NCBI RefSeq assembly: GCF_025628885.1
Contig: NZ_JAOTIF010000018.1
Coordinates: 1 to 64,000 of the forward strand
Origin: Paraflavisolibacter caeni
Lineage (GTDB): Bacteria; Bacteroidota; Bacteroidia; Chitinophagales; Chitinophagaceae
Direction of reading: 5' to 3'
Length of the DNA stretch: 64,000 nucleotides
The notes beneath the pieces were generated by a model that worked only from the letters and a program-made list of their open reading frames with translations, made no database searches and was not told the origin of the DNA. This document shows positions 21,187-30,509 of this stretch, piece after piece. The position numbers were made by a program, and so were the translations under genes. Within the stretch, counting starts at the first letter, position 1. Every line of letters starts with the position of its first letter.

Positions 21187-22767
21187 TTACCTATAATCAT
21201 CCTCCTCGTCCTCATCAAATGAAGAAGAGGTCTGGATATTGAGCATACTGCCCATGAGATCTTTAAATTCTACTGAAGTTTCGAGTATCTTCTTACTGAT
21301 CAACGAATAGGAAGCGAGACCGTGGAGGACAAACTCCATGAGCAGTGCTGCTTCTCTTTCATTGGCATGCGGGAAAACTTTCTTCACCAATGCATGCAGC
21401 CCGTCCACCTGGTAAAGCTGGTTGATCTTTTCCCTGTCTTTGGTACCGAAGAAGATATTCAGGTGATGTCCCTTGTCAAACCAACTGATGACAGATTTGT
21501 AAGGATTTTCATCGCCGGGGGATGATTCGCCCTTTTGCCTTGCCCTCTTTTTCAGCAATTCAGGATTGGGAAAATATTGGATAAATTGTGACCGGATGGC
21601 TTTATCCAGCAGGTTCATGGCTACCTGATATGGTCCTTCCTGCTCCCCTTCATAAACCAGCTCTATTTTACCTGTAATGGCGGGAATAATACCTACCAGG
21701 TCACTGACCCATATTTGAGTTGATGATTCGTTATTGATGATCAACCGGCGCTCGGCGGAACTGAATGCATTTTCATACGCCGAAATGGTAAGCCGGGCAC
21801 TCACCCCGCTCTTCTTATCCACAAACTCACTGCTTCTCGCCTCAAATGCCACCTGTTCTATCAGGCGCTTCAACAGGTCGCTAACGGCAATCTTCTCCTT
21901 TTGTTCGGGTTGCACTTCAGCCTCTTGCTCCGTTATTTCCAATGCATGTTCCAGCGATTTAGGATAGTGGGTCAATATCTGGCTTTCGATCCGGTCCTTT
22001 AGTGGTGTCACGATAGAACCCCGGTTGGTATAGTCTTCAGGATTGGCTGTAAATACAAACAAAATATCAAGCGGCAGCCGCAGCTTGAAACCGCGTATTT
22101 GTACATCGCCTTCTTCCAGTATATTGAACAGGGCCACCTGTATCCTTGCCTGGAGGTCGGGTAATTCGTTGATGACAAAGATGCTGCGGTTGCTTTTGGG
22201 AATAATGCCATAGTGGATCACTCGTTCATCAGCAAAACTTAAGCGAAGGTTGGCGGCCTTGATGGGGTCAACGTCACCTATCAGGTCGGCTACACTTACA
22301 TCAGGTGTGGCCAGTTTTTCGCCATAGCGGCTGCTGCGGTGTATCCATTCAATTGGAGTATCCTCACCTTTTTCCAGAATAAGGTCTTTGGCATATTTGG
22401 AAATAGGATGCAGCGGGTCATCGTTGATCTCTGAACCGGTAATAACCGGGATATATTCATCCAGAAGGTCAACCATTTGCCTGGCCATGCGCGTTTTAGC
22501 CTGCCCGCGCAAACCAAGGAATAGAATATTGTGCTTGCTCAGCAATGCTCTTTCCACGTCGGGTATTACAGAGTCATCGTAACCAATGATCTTTGGAAAA
22601 GTCACATCTTTTGCCTGCAATTTTTGTATCAGATTTTGCCTGAGCTCTTCTTTTATGCTCTTAGGCTTGTAGCCTGCCTCTTTTAATTCGCGTATTGTAT
22701 TAATTCTTTTAATATCCATCATAGCTGTCTGGTTATTGTATAGTCTCTGATCGTTTAATTGATTCAC
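21187..22767 (-). CDS. MoxR/Mg-chelatase-like AAA+ ATPase
   Basis: The 526-residue protein has an AAA+ core with Walker A GLRGQAKT (85-92), Walker B region IFVINELPDL and sensor-1 FVFTANPEDYTNRG. This is typical of MoxR and magnesium-chelatase subunit I relatives. It is longer than ordinary MoxR (about 320-350), with a C-terminal extension ending in an acidic tail. A second start at Met16 or Met17 is possible. It lies 9 nt after the VWA gene; such pairs act as chaperones that remodel or insert metals into a target. No obvious target is nearby. Confidence 0.85.
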   Translation of the reverse strand: MNQLNDQRLYNNQTAMMDIKRINTIRELKEAGYKPKSIKEELRQNLIQKLQAKDVTFPKIIGYDDSVIPDVERALLSKHNILFLGLRGQAKTRMARQMVDLLDEYIPVITGSEINDDPLHPISKYAKDLILEKGEDTPIEWIHRSSRYGEKLATPDVSVADLIGDVDPIKAANLRLSFADERVIHYGIIPKSNRSIFVINELPDLQARIQVALFNILEEGDVQIRGFKLRLPLDILFVFTANPEDYTNRGSIVTPLKDRIESQILTHYPKSLEHALEITEQEAEVQPEQKEKIAVSDLLKRLIEQVAFEARSSEFVDKKSGVSARLTISAYENAFSSAERRLIINNESSTQIWVSDLVGIIPAITGKIELVYEGEQEGPYQVAMNLLDKAIRSQFIQYFPNPELLKKRARQKGESSPGDENPYKSVISWFDKGHHLNIFFGTKDREKINQLYQVDGLHALVKKVFPHANEREAALLMEFVLHGLASYSLISKKILETSVEFKDLMGSMLNIQTSSSFDEDEEDDYR

Positions 22768-22776
22768 AAGGACGGG

Positions 22777-23877
22777 TCAGTAAACAGTTTTCCTCTTGCC
22801 ACTTTCGAAGTCTCTGAAAATAAAGGCGCCGAGGCGATCCAGGGTGGCAAAGAATGCTTTGCCGTTATTAGTTTCGGTGAACTCCTGTACAAAACGTTGC
22901 AGGTAAGGATCTGTTGCGATCATAAAGGTAGTAATCGGAATTTTCAGCTTCTTGCATTGAGCAGCTAAATTCAAACAGCGGCTAGTGATCTTCCTGTCCA
23001 GGCCAAAACTGTTTTTATAATACCGCCTGCCTACTTTCAGACAGGTGGGCTTACCATCGGTGATCATGAAGATCTGCTTATTTGGATTTTTACGCCTGCG
23101 TAGTATATCCATTGCCAATTCTATGCCCGCTACCGTATTCGTGTGATAGGGCCCTACCTGCAGGTAGGGGATGTCCTTGATCTCTACCGGCCAGGCATCA
23201 TTGCCAAATACTACAATGTCCAGCGTATCCTTGGGGTACTTGGTAGTAATGAGTTCACTTAAAGCCATGGCCACCTTTTTAGCCGGTGTAATACGATCCT
23301 CACCATACAAGATCATCGAGTGCGAAATATCGATCATCAATACGGTTGAAGTCTGGGATTTAAAATCAGTTTCACGGATCTGCAGATCGTCCTCCTGCAT
23401 CGTAAACTCATCAAGACCATGATTGATCTGTGCATTGCGGATGGACTCAGTAAAGTCGATCTGTTCCAGCATGTCGCCAAAGATGAAGGGGCGGGTTTCA
23501 GGGCTTTCCTCATCACCCAAACCGGGTTTAAACGTAGTATGGTCGCCCTGCTTGGTCTTTTTCAGTTTACCAAAGATCTCTTCAAGGCTCCTTTTCCTGA
23601 TACCTTGTTCTGTTTTAGGTGTTATGATGATCTCGCCTCTTTCCTGGTCTTCTGTAATATAGCCTTTATCTTTCAGTTCATCCACAAAGTCACCCATGCC
23701 ATATTGGTCATCAGTAAGTCCGTATTCCCTGTCCAACTGGTTCATCCACTGCAGTGCCTCTGCCACATCACCATTAGTATAAGTTAGCAACTGGAAAAAC
23801 AAATCCAGCAACTGGTCAAATTTGCTTTTCCCTTCCGCATCAGGATCAAATTTTGAAAAATGAAAACCTTTCATCAC
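22777..23877 (-). CDS. VWA-domain partner of the MoxR-like ATPase
   Basis: The 366-residue protein is soluble. Its C-terminal half is a von Willebrand factor A domain with the metal site DISHS (Asp183, Ser185, Ser187), a Thr in PYHTNTVAG and MITDGKPT. The N-terminal half (about 1-170) is acidic and helical, without a recognised domain. Genes of this type come with MoxR ATPases, and the next gene (9 nt) is one. A direct homologue appears widespread in Bacteroidota, but its substrate is unknown to me. Confidence 0.85.
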   Translation of the reverse strand: MMKGFHFSKFDPDAEGKSKFDQLLDLFFQLLTYTNGDVAEALQWMNQLDREYGLTDDQYGMGDFVDELKDKGYITEDQERGEIIITPKTEQGIRKRSLEEIFGKLKKTKQGDHTTFKPGLGDEESPETRPFIFGDMLEQIDFTESIRNAQINHGLDEFTMQEDDLQIRETDFKSQTSTVLMIDISHSMILYGEDRITPAKKVAMALSELITTKYPKDTLDIVVFGNDAWPVEIKDIPYLQVGPYHTNTVAGIELAMDILRRRKNPNKQIFMITDGKPTCLKVGRRYYKNSFGLDRKITSRCLNLAAQCKKLKIPITTFMIATDPYLQRFVQEFTETNNGKAFFATLDRLGAFIFRDFESGKRKTVY

Positions 23878-23939
23878 ACAAACTTTTACACTTCAATCTA
23901 CAACAAATCTTGGTTGTTTGCGTGTTAAAAGGGATTTTA

Positions 23940-24075
23940 TGTTTGGGATATTACTGATGAGAAAGGAGGAGAATGGCGGTGAACGGGACGAGAAGGAGGT
24001 GAAGGGATGAAAAGGTGGTGGGGGGATGAAGGGGAGGATAGATGACAGATGGTAAGTGGAAGAAGATGGTGGACG
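23940..24075. repeat. Purine-rich (GGA/GAA) low-complexity tract
   Basis: The plus strand is almost entirely G and A here, with irregular GGAGG and GGTG steps. The 76-codon reading frame on the other strand is Pro/Ser-rich noise. The 295-bp gap between the GH105 and VWA genes holds nothing else but a terminator at 24109-24148. Confidence 0.5.
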
Positions 24076-24108
24076 ATAAGAAGGGCCGTTAGCTGAAATG
24101 GATGAAAT

Positions 24109-24148
24109 AAGAAGAGGCTGCATCAGACTTTTGATACAGCCTCTTCTT
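24109..24148 (-). terminator. Terminator after the GH105 gene
   Basis: Inverted repeats 24109-24120 and 24137-24148 form a 12-bp stem. The pairing can be extended inward by G-U pairs on the minus-strand RNA. ATTTC follows on the transcript side. It lies 25 nt after the stop of the minus-strand GH105 gene. Confidence 0.75.
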
Positions 24149-24172
24149 CATTAATATTTAGATGGAGATCTC

Positions 24173-25315
24173 TTACTTCAGTTTATACACTTCGCTGCCT
24201 GCCAGGAGAAAGCATCCCAAACCATAATCTTCGAAGTCAGGCTTGCTGGTATAAGTTACAGGCTGTCCATCCTTGGGCTCTTTACCGGTGCCTTGTACAA
24301 AGCCCAGGAAGCCATCTTTGTGCACAGATTCTTTAACCATAGCATTCCATGCTTTCGTAATAATTGGCATATAGGTGTGTTTATCTAAGATGCCGTGGTT
24401 GATACCCCAGGCGAAAGCATAAGTGAACAGGGCCGTACCGGAGGTTTCTTTTCCGCCAAAGTTGGTAGGATCGTGCAGGCTCGCATTCCAGAAGCCATCT
24501 TCCCTTTGAATAGGAATCAAAACAGTTGCCATGTCTTTAAAATCCTGCAAGTATTCGTTGTAATGAGGATCAGACTTCGGCAGCATTTGCAGTGTACGTG
24601 CCAGGGCTGCGATCACCCAACCATTTCCACGGCTCCAGTAACAATCTTCTCCGTTAGGTTCTTTATAGGGTGGAACGAAATCTTTGTCTCTCCACCACAG
24701 ACGATCAGCATGATTATACAATCCATTGCCCCCATGCTTGTATTTGGCAAATGCGTACAAATCGTACATTTTGTGGAAATAATTTGTGTCGTTGTACACA
24801 ACACCCAGGCGAACAAATACCGGCATTGCCATTTGAATGGCATCGATCCAGTTCCAGTCATCACTCTTATCGCTTTGCACCATCAGGTCGATGCTGGCTT
24901 TGGCGTCCTTGATCCTTTCGGGTTGTTTGTCTATCAGGTACAGGTCAATGTAAGTTTGGCCGGCACATTGGTCGTCGGCGTTACGGGTGGTGATACCGTT
25001 GCGAAAGCTCCAATTGTGTTTTTGACCCCACGATAATGCATAATCGTAATACTCTTTTTTCTTGTCAATAGCATACAATGCCATCAGTCCTTCGTAATAC
25101 ACGCCACGGGTCCAGATGTTGCTAGGGCGCTCACGGTTGGTGACAATGGATTTGCCCGGGTCAGGCCACTTCTTCATAAAATAGGCATTAGTAAGCCTGA
25201 GCGGCTTCAATATCTTCTTTTTGGAAGGCAGCTTGGAAGTCAGCTCTTGGGCATCGGCATTCACAATCGAAAGAACAAAAAGGCCCAAAAGCAGGAGCAT
25301 GTTTTTACAATTCAT
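24173..25315 (-). CDS. GH105 unsaturated rhamnogalacturonyl hydrolase-type enzyme
   Basis: The 380-residue protein has a signal peptide (about 1-22) and the alpha/alpha-barrel motifs of GH88/GH105. These include NADDQCAGQTYIDLY, with an Asp like Asp88 of YteR, and WNWIDAIQMAMPVF, with an Asp like Asp143. Further motifs are CYWSRGNGWV and EDYGLGCFLLAGSE. The family removes the unsaturated uronic acid left by pectate or rhamnogalacturonan lyases. It is alone here, away from the glycosidase operon at 43968-63700, and no lyase lies nearby. Substrate among GH88/GH105 types is inferred. Confidence 0.88.
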   Translation of the reverse strand: MNCKNMLLLLGLFVLSIVNADAQELTSKLPSKKKILKPLRLTNAYFMKKWPDPGKSIVTNRERPSNIWTRGVYYEGLMALYAIDKKKEYYDYALSWGQKHNWSFRNGITTRNADDQCAGQTYIDLYLIDKQPERIKDAKASIDLMVQSDKSDDWNWIDAIQMAMPVFVRLGVVYNDTNYFHKMYDLYAFAKYKHGGNGLYNHADRLWWRDKDFVPPYKEPNGEDCYWSRGNGWVIAALARTLQMLPKSDPHYNEYLQDFKDMATVLIPIQREDGFWNASLHDPTNFGGKETSGTALFTYAFAWGINHGILDKHTYMPIITKAWNAMVKESVHKDGFLGFVQGTGKEPKDGQPVTYTSKPDFEDYGLGCFLLAGSEVYKLK

Positions 25316-25496
25316 AAGGAAACCTCGTTATAAAAGGTGCATAAAATTAAGACTCGAAGAAAGACGAAAAGTTGATTATAGGCATCCTGTGGTGTCCTGT
25401 GAACGACAAATAATTCGTAACTTAATATTAATTCCTTCCCTTCCAATTCTACATCCCCTTATTAAGACTGCCATTTGTTCACCCAAAAACATTAAA

Positions 25497-26216
25497 ATGA
25501 AAAAGCTATTGCTGCTTGGCCTACTCATACCTCTATTGAGCATGAGCCAGACAAGAACTGTCGTGTCCGCACTTCGTGTTTTTCCTAAACAGGACAAGAT
25601 TGCGGAATTTGAAAAGGCATTAACAAACCATGCGCAAAAGTATCATACGGGCACATGGAAATGGAGGGTATTTACCATTGAATCTGGCCCTGATGCCGGA
25701 GGTTACCATATTGTAGAAGGACCAAGCACTTGGGATGAGATAGACAAAAGAGGCAATCTCGGCGCCGAACACATGAACGATTGGCTGAAGAATGTTGCAG
25801 CCCTTACAACAGAAAGAGGTTCTTCAAATTACTCTGTTTACCGGGAAGACTTGAGTTCAATCCCATTGACCGATTATACAGATAAGATCGCCATTACACA
25901 TGTTTTTCCAAAACCGGGACGTTTTCCTAGCGTGGAAGAAAATTTAAAAATGGCGAAAAAAGCATGGGAAGCCGGCAATCAGACCGTAGCCGTCTATGAA
26001 GCCAGTGCCTCCGGACCGGCACAGTTTGCGCTTGTTTTTCGATACAAGCAAGGACTAAAGGAACGGGAACAGAATTTTAGAAAGCCATTTAAGGAAAGGT
26101 TTATTAGTGCATTTAGTGAAGATGCCTATAATAAGTACCTGGAAAACATTACAAATGATACCAACAGCAGTTGGAGTGAATTGTTGTTTTACCATGCTGA
26201 ATTTAGCTCTAAGTGA
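25497..26216 (+). CDS. Secreted protein with two ABM-like halves
   Basis: The 239-residue protein begins with a signal peptide (about 1-18, MKKLLLLGLLIPLLSMSQ). The reading frame is open upstream to 25221, but that part overlaps the divergent GH105 gene, so the ATG at 25497 is chosen. Two halves, beginning RTVVSALRVFPKQDKIAEF and KIAITHVFPKPGRFPSVEE, look like repeats of a dimeric alpha/beta barrel (ABM) fold. The function is unknown. It is divergent from the GH105 gene and has a weak terminator after it. Confidence 0.75.
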   Translation: MKKLLLLGLLIPLLSMSQTRTVVSALRVFPKQDKIAEFEKALTNHAQKYHTGTWKWRVFTIESGPDAGGYHIVEGPSTWDEIDKRGNLGAEHMNDWLKNVAALTTERGSSNYSVYREDLSSIPLTDYTDKIAITHVFPKPGRFPSVEENLKMAKKAWEAGNQTVAVYEASASGPAQFALVFRYKQGLKEREQNFRKPFKERFISAFSEDAYNKYLENITNDTNSSWSELLFYHAEFSSK

Positions 26217-26252
26217 AAATTAAAGCGTCACTTAGATTTATAAAATTGGAAA

Positions 26253-26278
26253 GGCTGGAGCAGAAAGCGCTTCCAGCC
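26253..26278 (+). terminator. Probable terminator of the secreted ABM-like gene
   Basis: GGCTGGA (26253-26259) pairs with TCCAGCC (26272-26278), and AGC/GCT can add to the stem with a bulge. The tail TATTTCC is only moderately T-rich. Confidence 0.5.
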
Positions 26279-26559
26279 TATTTCCGAGTTGCAATACAAC
26301 GCTTCTAGTCAACAAATAGCTTTGTTATTCCTGCACTATTTGCCGCCCACTCTTTTGTATATACTTCATCTGCATCTACAACGTTTACTACTTCCAAATT
26401 CTGGGCTTCAGCTTTCATCATTAACAACTGTCCAACGCTTAATTTGGGATCAATTTAAATACCCAGGGGATGAAGGATTGGGAATTTGACAATCAGATAA
26501 TTTGAAAATGGGGTAAGGGGAATGATATTAGGAGATTGGTGGGGTAAAAGTGGTTTTCT

Positions 26560-26614
26560 AGGCTTTTCCTAGGCTTAGCTATGGCTTTAGTACGGCTCAG
26601 GTAGGGCTGAGCAA
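26560..26614. repeat. 11-bp degenerate tandem repeat, array A (5 units)
   Basis: Five consecutive 11-bp units share a GGCT core at the same phase: aggcttttcct, aggcttagcta, tggctttagta, cggctcaggta and gggctgagcaa. The rest of each unit varies. The spacing is exactly 11 bp throughout, one helical turn, so the cores face one side of the DNA. The surrounding 26217-26937 has no credible gene. Confidence 0.75.
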
Positions 26615-26744
26615 CGAAAGATGAACCGCGGATTTGCACGATTAAAAAGGGAGGAATAGGATTTTTTGGTGGAGGAGTCCGGGTTTTATTGGAGATTGAG
26701 AAAGGGGAAGAAAAGATGCTTTTTTGAGGTTTAGGAACGAAGGG

Positions 26745-26810
26745 GGCATACTGTAGGTATACTCTAGGTATACTGATGGTATGCTTCAGGTATACTTGAG
26801 GTACGAAGGA
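26745..26810. repeat. 11-bp degenerate tandem repeat, array B (6 units)
   Basis: Six consecutive 11-bp units run ggcatactgta, ggtatactcta, ggtatactgat, ggtatgcttca, ggtatacttga and ggtacgaagga. The core GGTATAC is kept in most and the last three bases vary. The period equals that of array A, 130 bp upstream, but the core differs. Two direct copies of catttcctgc follow at 26851-26870. The arrays precede the hypothetical gene at 26938. Confidence 0.8.
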
Positions 26811-26937
26811 TCCCTGCTGGAAAGCTGGAGTTGAAAAGGACAAAAGCGGTCATTTCCTGCCATTTCCTGCCAAAGCGGCCACAAGGATTGGAGGAGTGAA
26901 TGGGGAGGAGTAGCTTTAGGGGGTAAATGGAGGAGCA

Positions 26938-27537
26938 ATGAATCATGTCTATATCAATAGTAAAGAAAGGGTGGTGATCAAGGATGGCAAGAAGGTACCT
27001 AGACTCTTGTTGGGCATGATCCGGGGCTCGATTGGGAAGTGCTTTGTGGTGAAGCATTATAGGGGGAACAAGAAAAAGAAGTGGAAGAAAAGGATTGTGA
27101 TCACCAAGTACCCGGACATGAGTGGAGTGGTGGCTTCTGAAAAGCAAAGAGAGCGGAGGGATTTGTTTAAGGAGGCGGTGGTCTATGCCCAGTGGATCCT
27201 CTCGGATCCGGAACGGAAGGAGGCATTTCGAAAGACCCTGCCCCGAAAGAAGCGGAAGCATGTCTACCAGGCAGCCATCCGGTTGTACATGAGCAGGCAG
27301 GGGGATAAGCAGTGGCTGAGGAAGCAGCTGGCAGTGAGAGGAATGATGAGCACAGGAAGAAGGGAGATGGCGGAGTTGGTGAATGGGCAATGGTCAATGG
27401 TGAATATGAGAGGGAGGAATGTGTTGGAGCAGATGGGGCCTTGGCAGGTGGTATGGCAGAAAGAAGAGGCTGTGGGGCTTGGGGTGGCAGCTGTTTGTGG
27501 AAAGGAGTCGGCAGGTGTAGAAGTATTGCAGATTTAG
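26938..27537 (+). CDS. Basic hypothetical protein (IGK-FVVKHY family)
   Basis: The 199-residue product is very basic in its first 140 residues. These contain RGSIGKCFVVKHY, ITKYPDMSGV, EAVVYAQWILSDPERKEA and HVYQAAIRLYMSRQ. This pattern resembles a family of small hypothetical proteins I associate with Bacteroidota; no function is known to me. The last 55 residues are Gly/Val-rich and look like read-through into low-complexity DNA; an ATGGTCAATGGT repeat lies near 27390-27400. The base composition is strongly G- and A-biased, unlike neighbours. It lies just after the two 11-bp repeat arrays. Confidence 0.55.
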   Translation: MNHVYINSKERVVIKDGKKVPRLLLGMIRGSIGKCFVVKHYRGNKKKKWKKRIVITKYPDMSGVVASEKQRERRDLFKEAVVYAQWILSDPERKEAFRKTLPRKKRKHVYQAAIRLYMSRQGDKQWLRKQLAVRGMMSTGRREMAELVNGQWSMVNMRGRNVLEQMGPWQVVWQKEEAVGLGVAAVCGKESAGVEVLQI

Positions 27538-27620
27538 GAGATGGTGTTGGAGGAAGTATTGCGGTTTTTTGAAATTTTAAGGCTTAATCCTTGGATATCA
27601 TAATATTTTAGGATTCAAAT

Positions 27621-27644
27621 CCAAGAATATTATAATAATCTTGG
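27621..27644. promoter_or_regulatory. 24-bp palindrome before the DUF4143 pseudogene
   Basis: Positions 27621-27644 pair in 11 of 12 positions, with arms CCAAGA and TCTTGG and an AT-rich centre. It ends 13 bp before the ATG at 27658. Further GGATT and TTGGA motifs lie at 27593-27615. It looks like an operator, perhaps for autoregulation. Confidence 0.5.
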
Positions 27645-27657
27645 AATACAATCCCAA

Positions 27658-28699
<1,042 letters not shown>

Positions 28700-29340
28700 G
28701 TTGCATATGGTTGTTGCATATTCTTACTGACCTTATGCGCTGCTGTATCAATAACCCGGACCGGGAGCATAGGCTTCACCTATTTCGTATATCATTTGGC
28801 GCAATTGCAATTATATCCATCAATTCTATACCTGTAGGGAACAGAACAGGATCACAGAAGCCGCTACTGTATTGAGTTTCAGCGAATCAATTCATCAAGG
28901 TAACCGAAAAGGAAACCGAATAAATTGCTGGATTTTGATGGAATTTCGAAGAGCTTAACTGCACTTTAAATTTACAAAATAACAGGCTCAAATGATAGTA
29001 ATTTGATTCAAATCTTATGTAGGCAAAATTATTATCAGGAGCAACCAAGGAACATTTTGAGTCTTATAGCAAATATAATTAATTGAATCTTTTCGCCTAT
29101 TGGTTTGCAGTTCGGAAGGGACCGTATATTTTTATTTTTATGTAGGCTACTAAAGAGTTTCAGAGGAAGTGAATTTTGAGAACACCGAATAGGGCACTTT
29201 TAGTTTGATTTCTTTTAGGCTGAATGGTTATGCTTCATACGTTATTCTACACCATCATCGATGCGCTCAGCAGAACTGGATAATACTCCTCCCATAATAT
29301 CAAATAAATTAAAAAAGCAAATACAATAAAACTTTGGGCC
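28700..29340. other. Non-coding, AT-rich stretch
   Basis: No credible reading frame, RNA gene or repeat was found. Short direct repeats of TTGCATAT lie at the start. The composition and lack of frames suggest eroded accessory DNA after the DUF4143 pseudogene. Confidence 0.5.
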
Positions 29341-29399
29341 AAGTTAGCGCAGGTAACAAATGTCACTTAATTGGTGATTAAGATTGCAACGAGATGAAG

Positions 29400-29890
29400 C
29401 CTCCTATCAAAGCCACCCGAAAATCCAAGATTTCAGATGTGTCTTAGGACTAGTTGGTGTCAATACTGATACGGAAATGGACACCACCACACTCAACCGA
29501 ATTCTGGACATCAACAAACTACTCAAAAATAACTAAGAACTTGTATTCGAGTTCCTGAATAGCTATATCGCAAATAAGGAAATTACAAATGTAATGCAGT
29601 AAAAAAGCAATTTAAGAAGAGAAAAACTGGAAAAAGGGTGGGCACTTCTGTCCCCATCATAGGAAACCATGAGCTGGCGAGATCACCCTCTTCATTGAGA
29701 TGGCTAGTTTAATAGCCGGTGAACTTGGCGTGCGGAGGATTGCTAGGGGCTCCGTCGTGGAGATCAATATAAAGCTGTTCAAACGAAGAGACCAAGGCCC
29801 TGCCCCAGGAAGAAAAAGTTAAGGTCTATTACTTCCTCGACAAGGCCATCACCTCCAACAAAACCCAAAAAGCTTTCCCCGGTAAACGAT
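29400..29890 (+). pseudogene. Remnants of a small regulator gene (possibly HTH-XRE type)
   Basis: Two broken frames read like the C-terminal parts of small Bacteroidota HTH regulators. One is TLNRILDINKLLKNN followed by a stop and ELVFEFLNSYIANKEI (about 29490-29595). The other is ALPQEEKVKVYYFLDKAI (about 29801-29854), ending at a stop just before a terminator-like hairpin. Several stops interrupt both. The assignment is weak. Confidence 0.3.
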
Positions 29891-29919
29891 AAAGCCACTC
29901 AAAAAAAAAGAGTGGCTTT
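29891..29919 (+). terminator. Stem-loop with poly-A loop
   Basis: AAAGCCACTC pairs perfectly with GAGTGGCTTT around a loop of nine A residues. It follows the stop of the second regulator remnant. On the minus strand the loop becomes poly-T. It is a terminator candidate for either direction, with no strong T-tail. Confidence 0.6.
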
Positions 29920-30074
29920 GCTAATCTTATTAAAGTAAATCTTCAGGTAAAGAATTGCTATTACCACGCAGGCTTTCTCTTTACAACCCGTAGGCATAGG
30001 ACGCCAATCCCACAGTATCCCGCCTCATTATTGCACCTGAGCCATAATAGTTAAGCCAGCGAAGTTGAAAAACT

Positions 30075-30506
30075 CTAAGGATTAGTTTGCATTTGACGAA
30101 GCATAATTTTGTAATTTTTTTTACCAATTGAATAACCTAAATCTGCTGATTTTTTATATAGAGCTAATGCTTTTTTTAAATTTTTTTTACACCCATTACC
30201 AGTTTCATAAAAAGATGCCAGATTATTGCAAGCCTCTGCATGATTTTGCATACAAGCTTTCGTATACCAATAAATACACTTTTTAGGATTATACTTTGGA
30301 TTTTGAATATTTAAATAATTCATGTTTTCGTATTGTTGTCCTAAATCGTACTGTGCCTCGGGATGACCTAAATATGCAGCCTTCTTAATTAAGTCAAAAT
30401 ATTGATTATACATTTCCTTTCTATTATTTTCGTCAACATAATTAGGGTATTCATACATTCTTTCATGCAGCATCTTTGCTTTCAAATAAAACTTTTCTCC
30501 TTTCAT
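30075..30506 (-). CDS. Sel1-repeat protein, probable immunity partner of the RHS tip
   Basis: This 143-residue protein carries Sel1-type TPR units: AAYLGHPEAQYDLGQQYEN, ACMQNHAEACNNLASFYE with GNGCKKNLKKALALY, and SADLGYSIGKKNYK. It has no signal peptide, so it is cytoplasmic. It begins 3 nt after the stop of the giant RHS gene and is more AT-rich than that gene, as expected for an exchangeable tip/immunity cassette. Sel1 proteins are known as immunity proteins of some effector systems. Here the role is inferred from position. Confidence 0.75.
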   Translation of the reverse strand: MKGEKFYLKAKMLHERMYEYPNYVDENNRKEMYNQYFDLIKKAAYLGHPEAQYDLGQQYENMNYLNIQNPKYNPKKCIYWYTKACMQNHAEACNNLASFYETGNGCKKNLKKALALYKKSADLGYSIGKKNYKIMLRQMQTNP

Positions 30507-30509
30507 AGC

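Noticed and set aside
23893-24123. 76-codon minus-strand frame
   Set aside because: Pro/Ser low-complexity translation of a purine-rich tract, overlapping a terminator.
25221-25496. Upstream extension of the secreted ABM-like protein
   Set aside because: It overlaps the divergent GH105 start and would hide a clear signal peptide that begins at 25497.
26493-26843. 116-codon minus-strand frame across the 11-bp arrays
   Set aside because: The 11-bp period does not keep a reading frame and the translation has no domain; the tract is better read as repeat DNA.
26764-27390. 208-codon minus-strand frame
   Set aside because: It is the mirror of the plus-strand basic gene in G/A-biased DNA, which leaves few stops on the other strand.
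29993-30060. Minus-strand stretch reading NYYGSGAIMRRD
   Set aside because: Too short, without start or neighbours in frame; it could be a remnant but cannot be supported.
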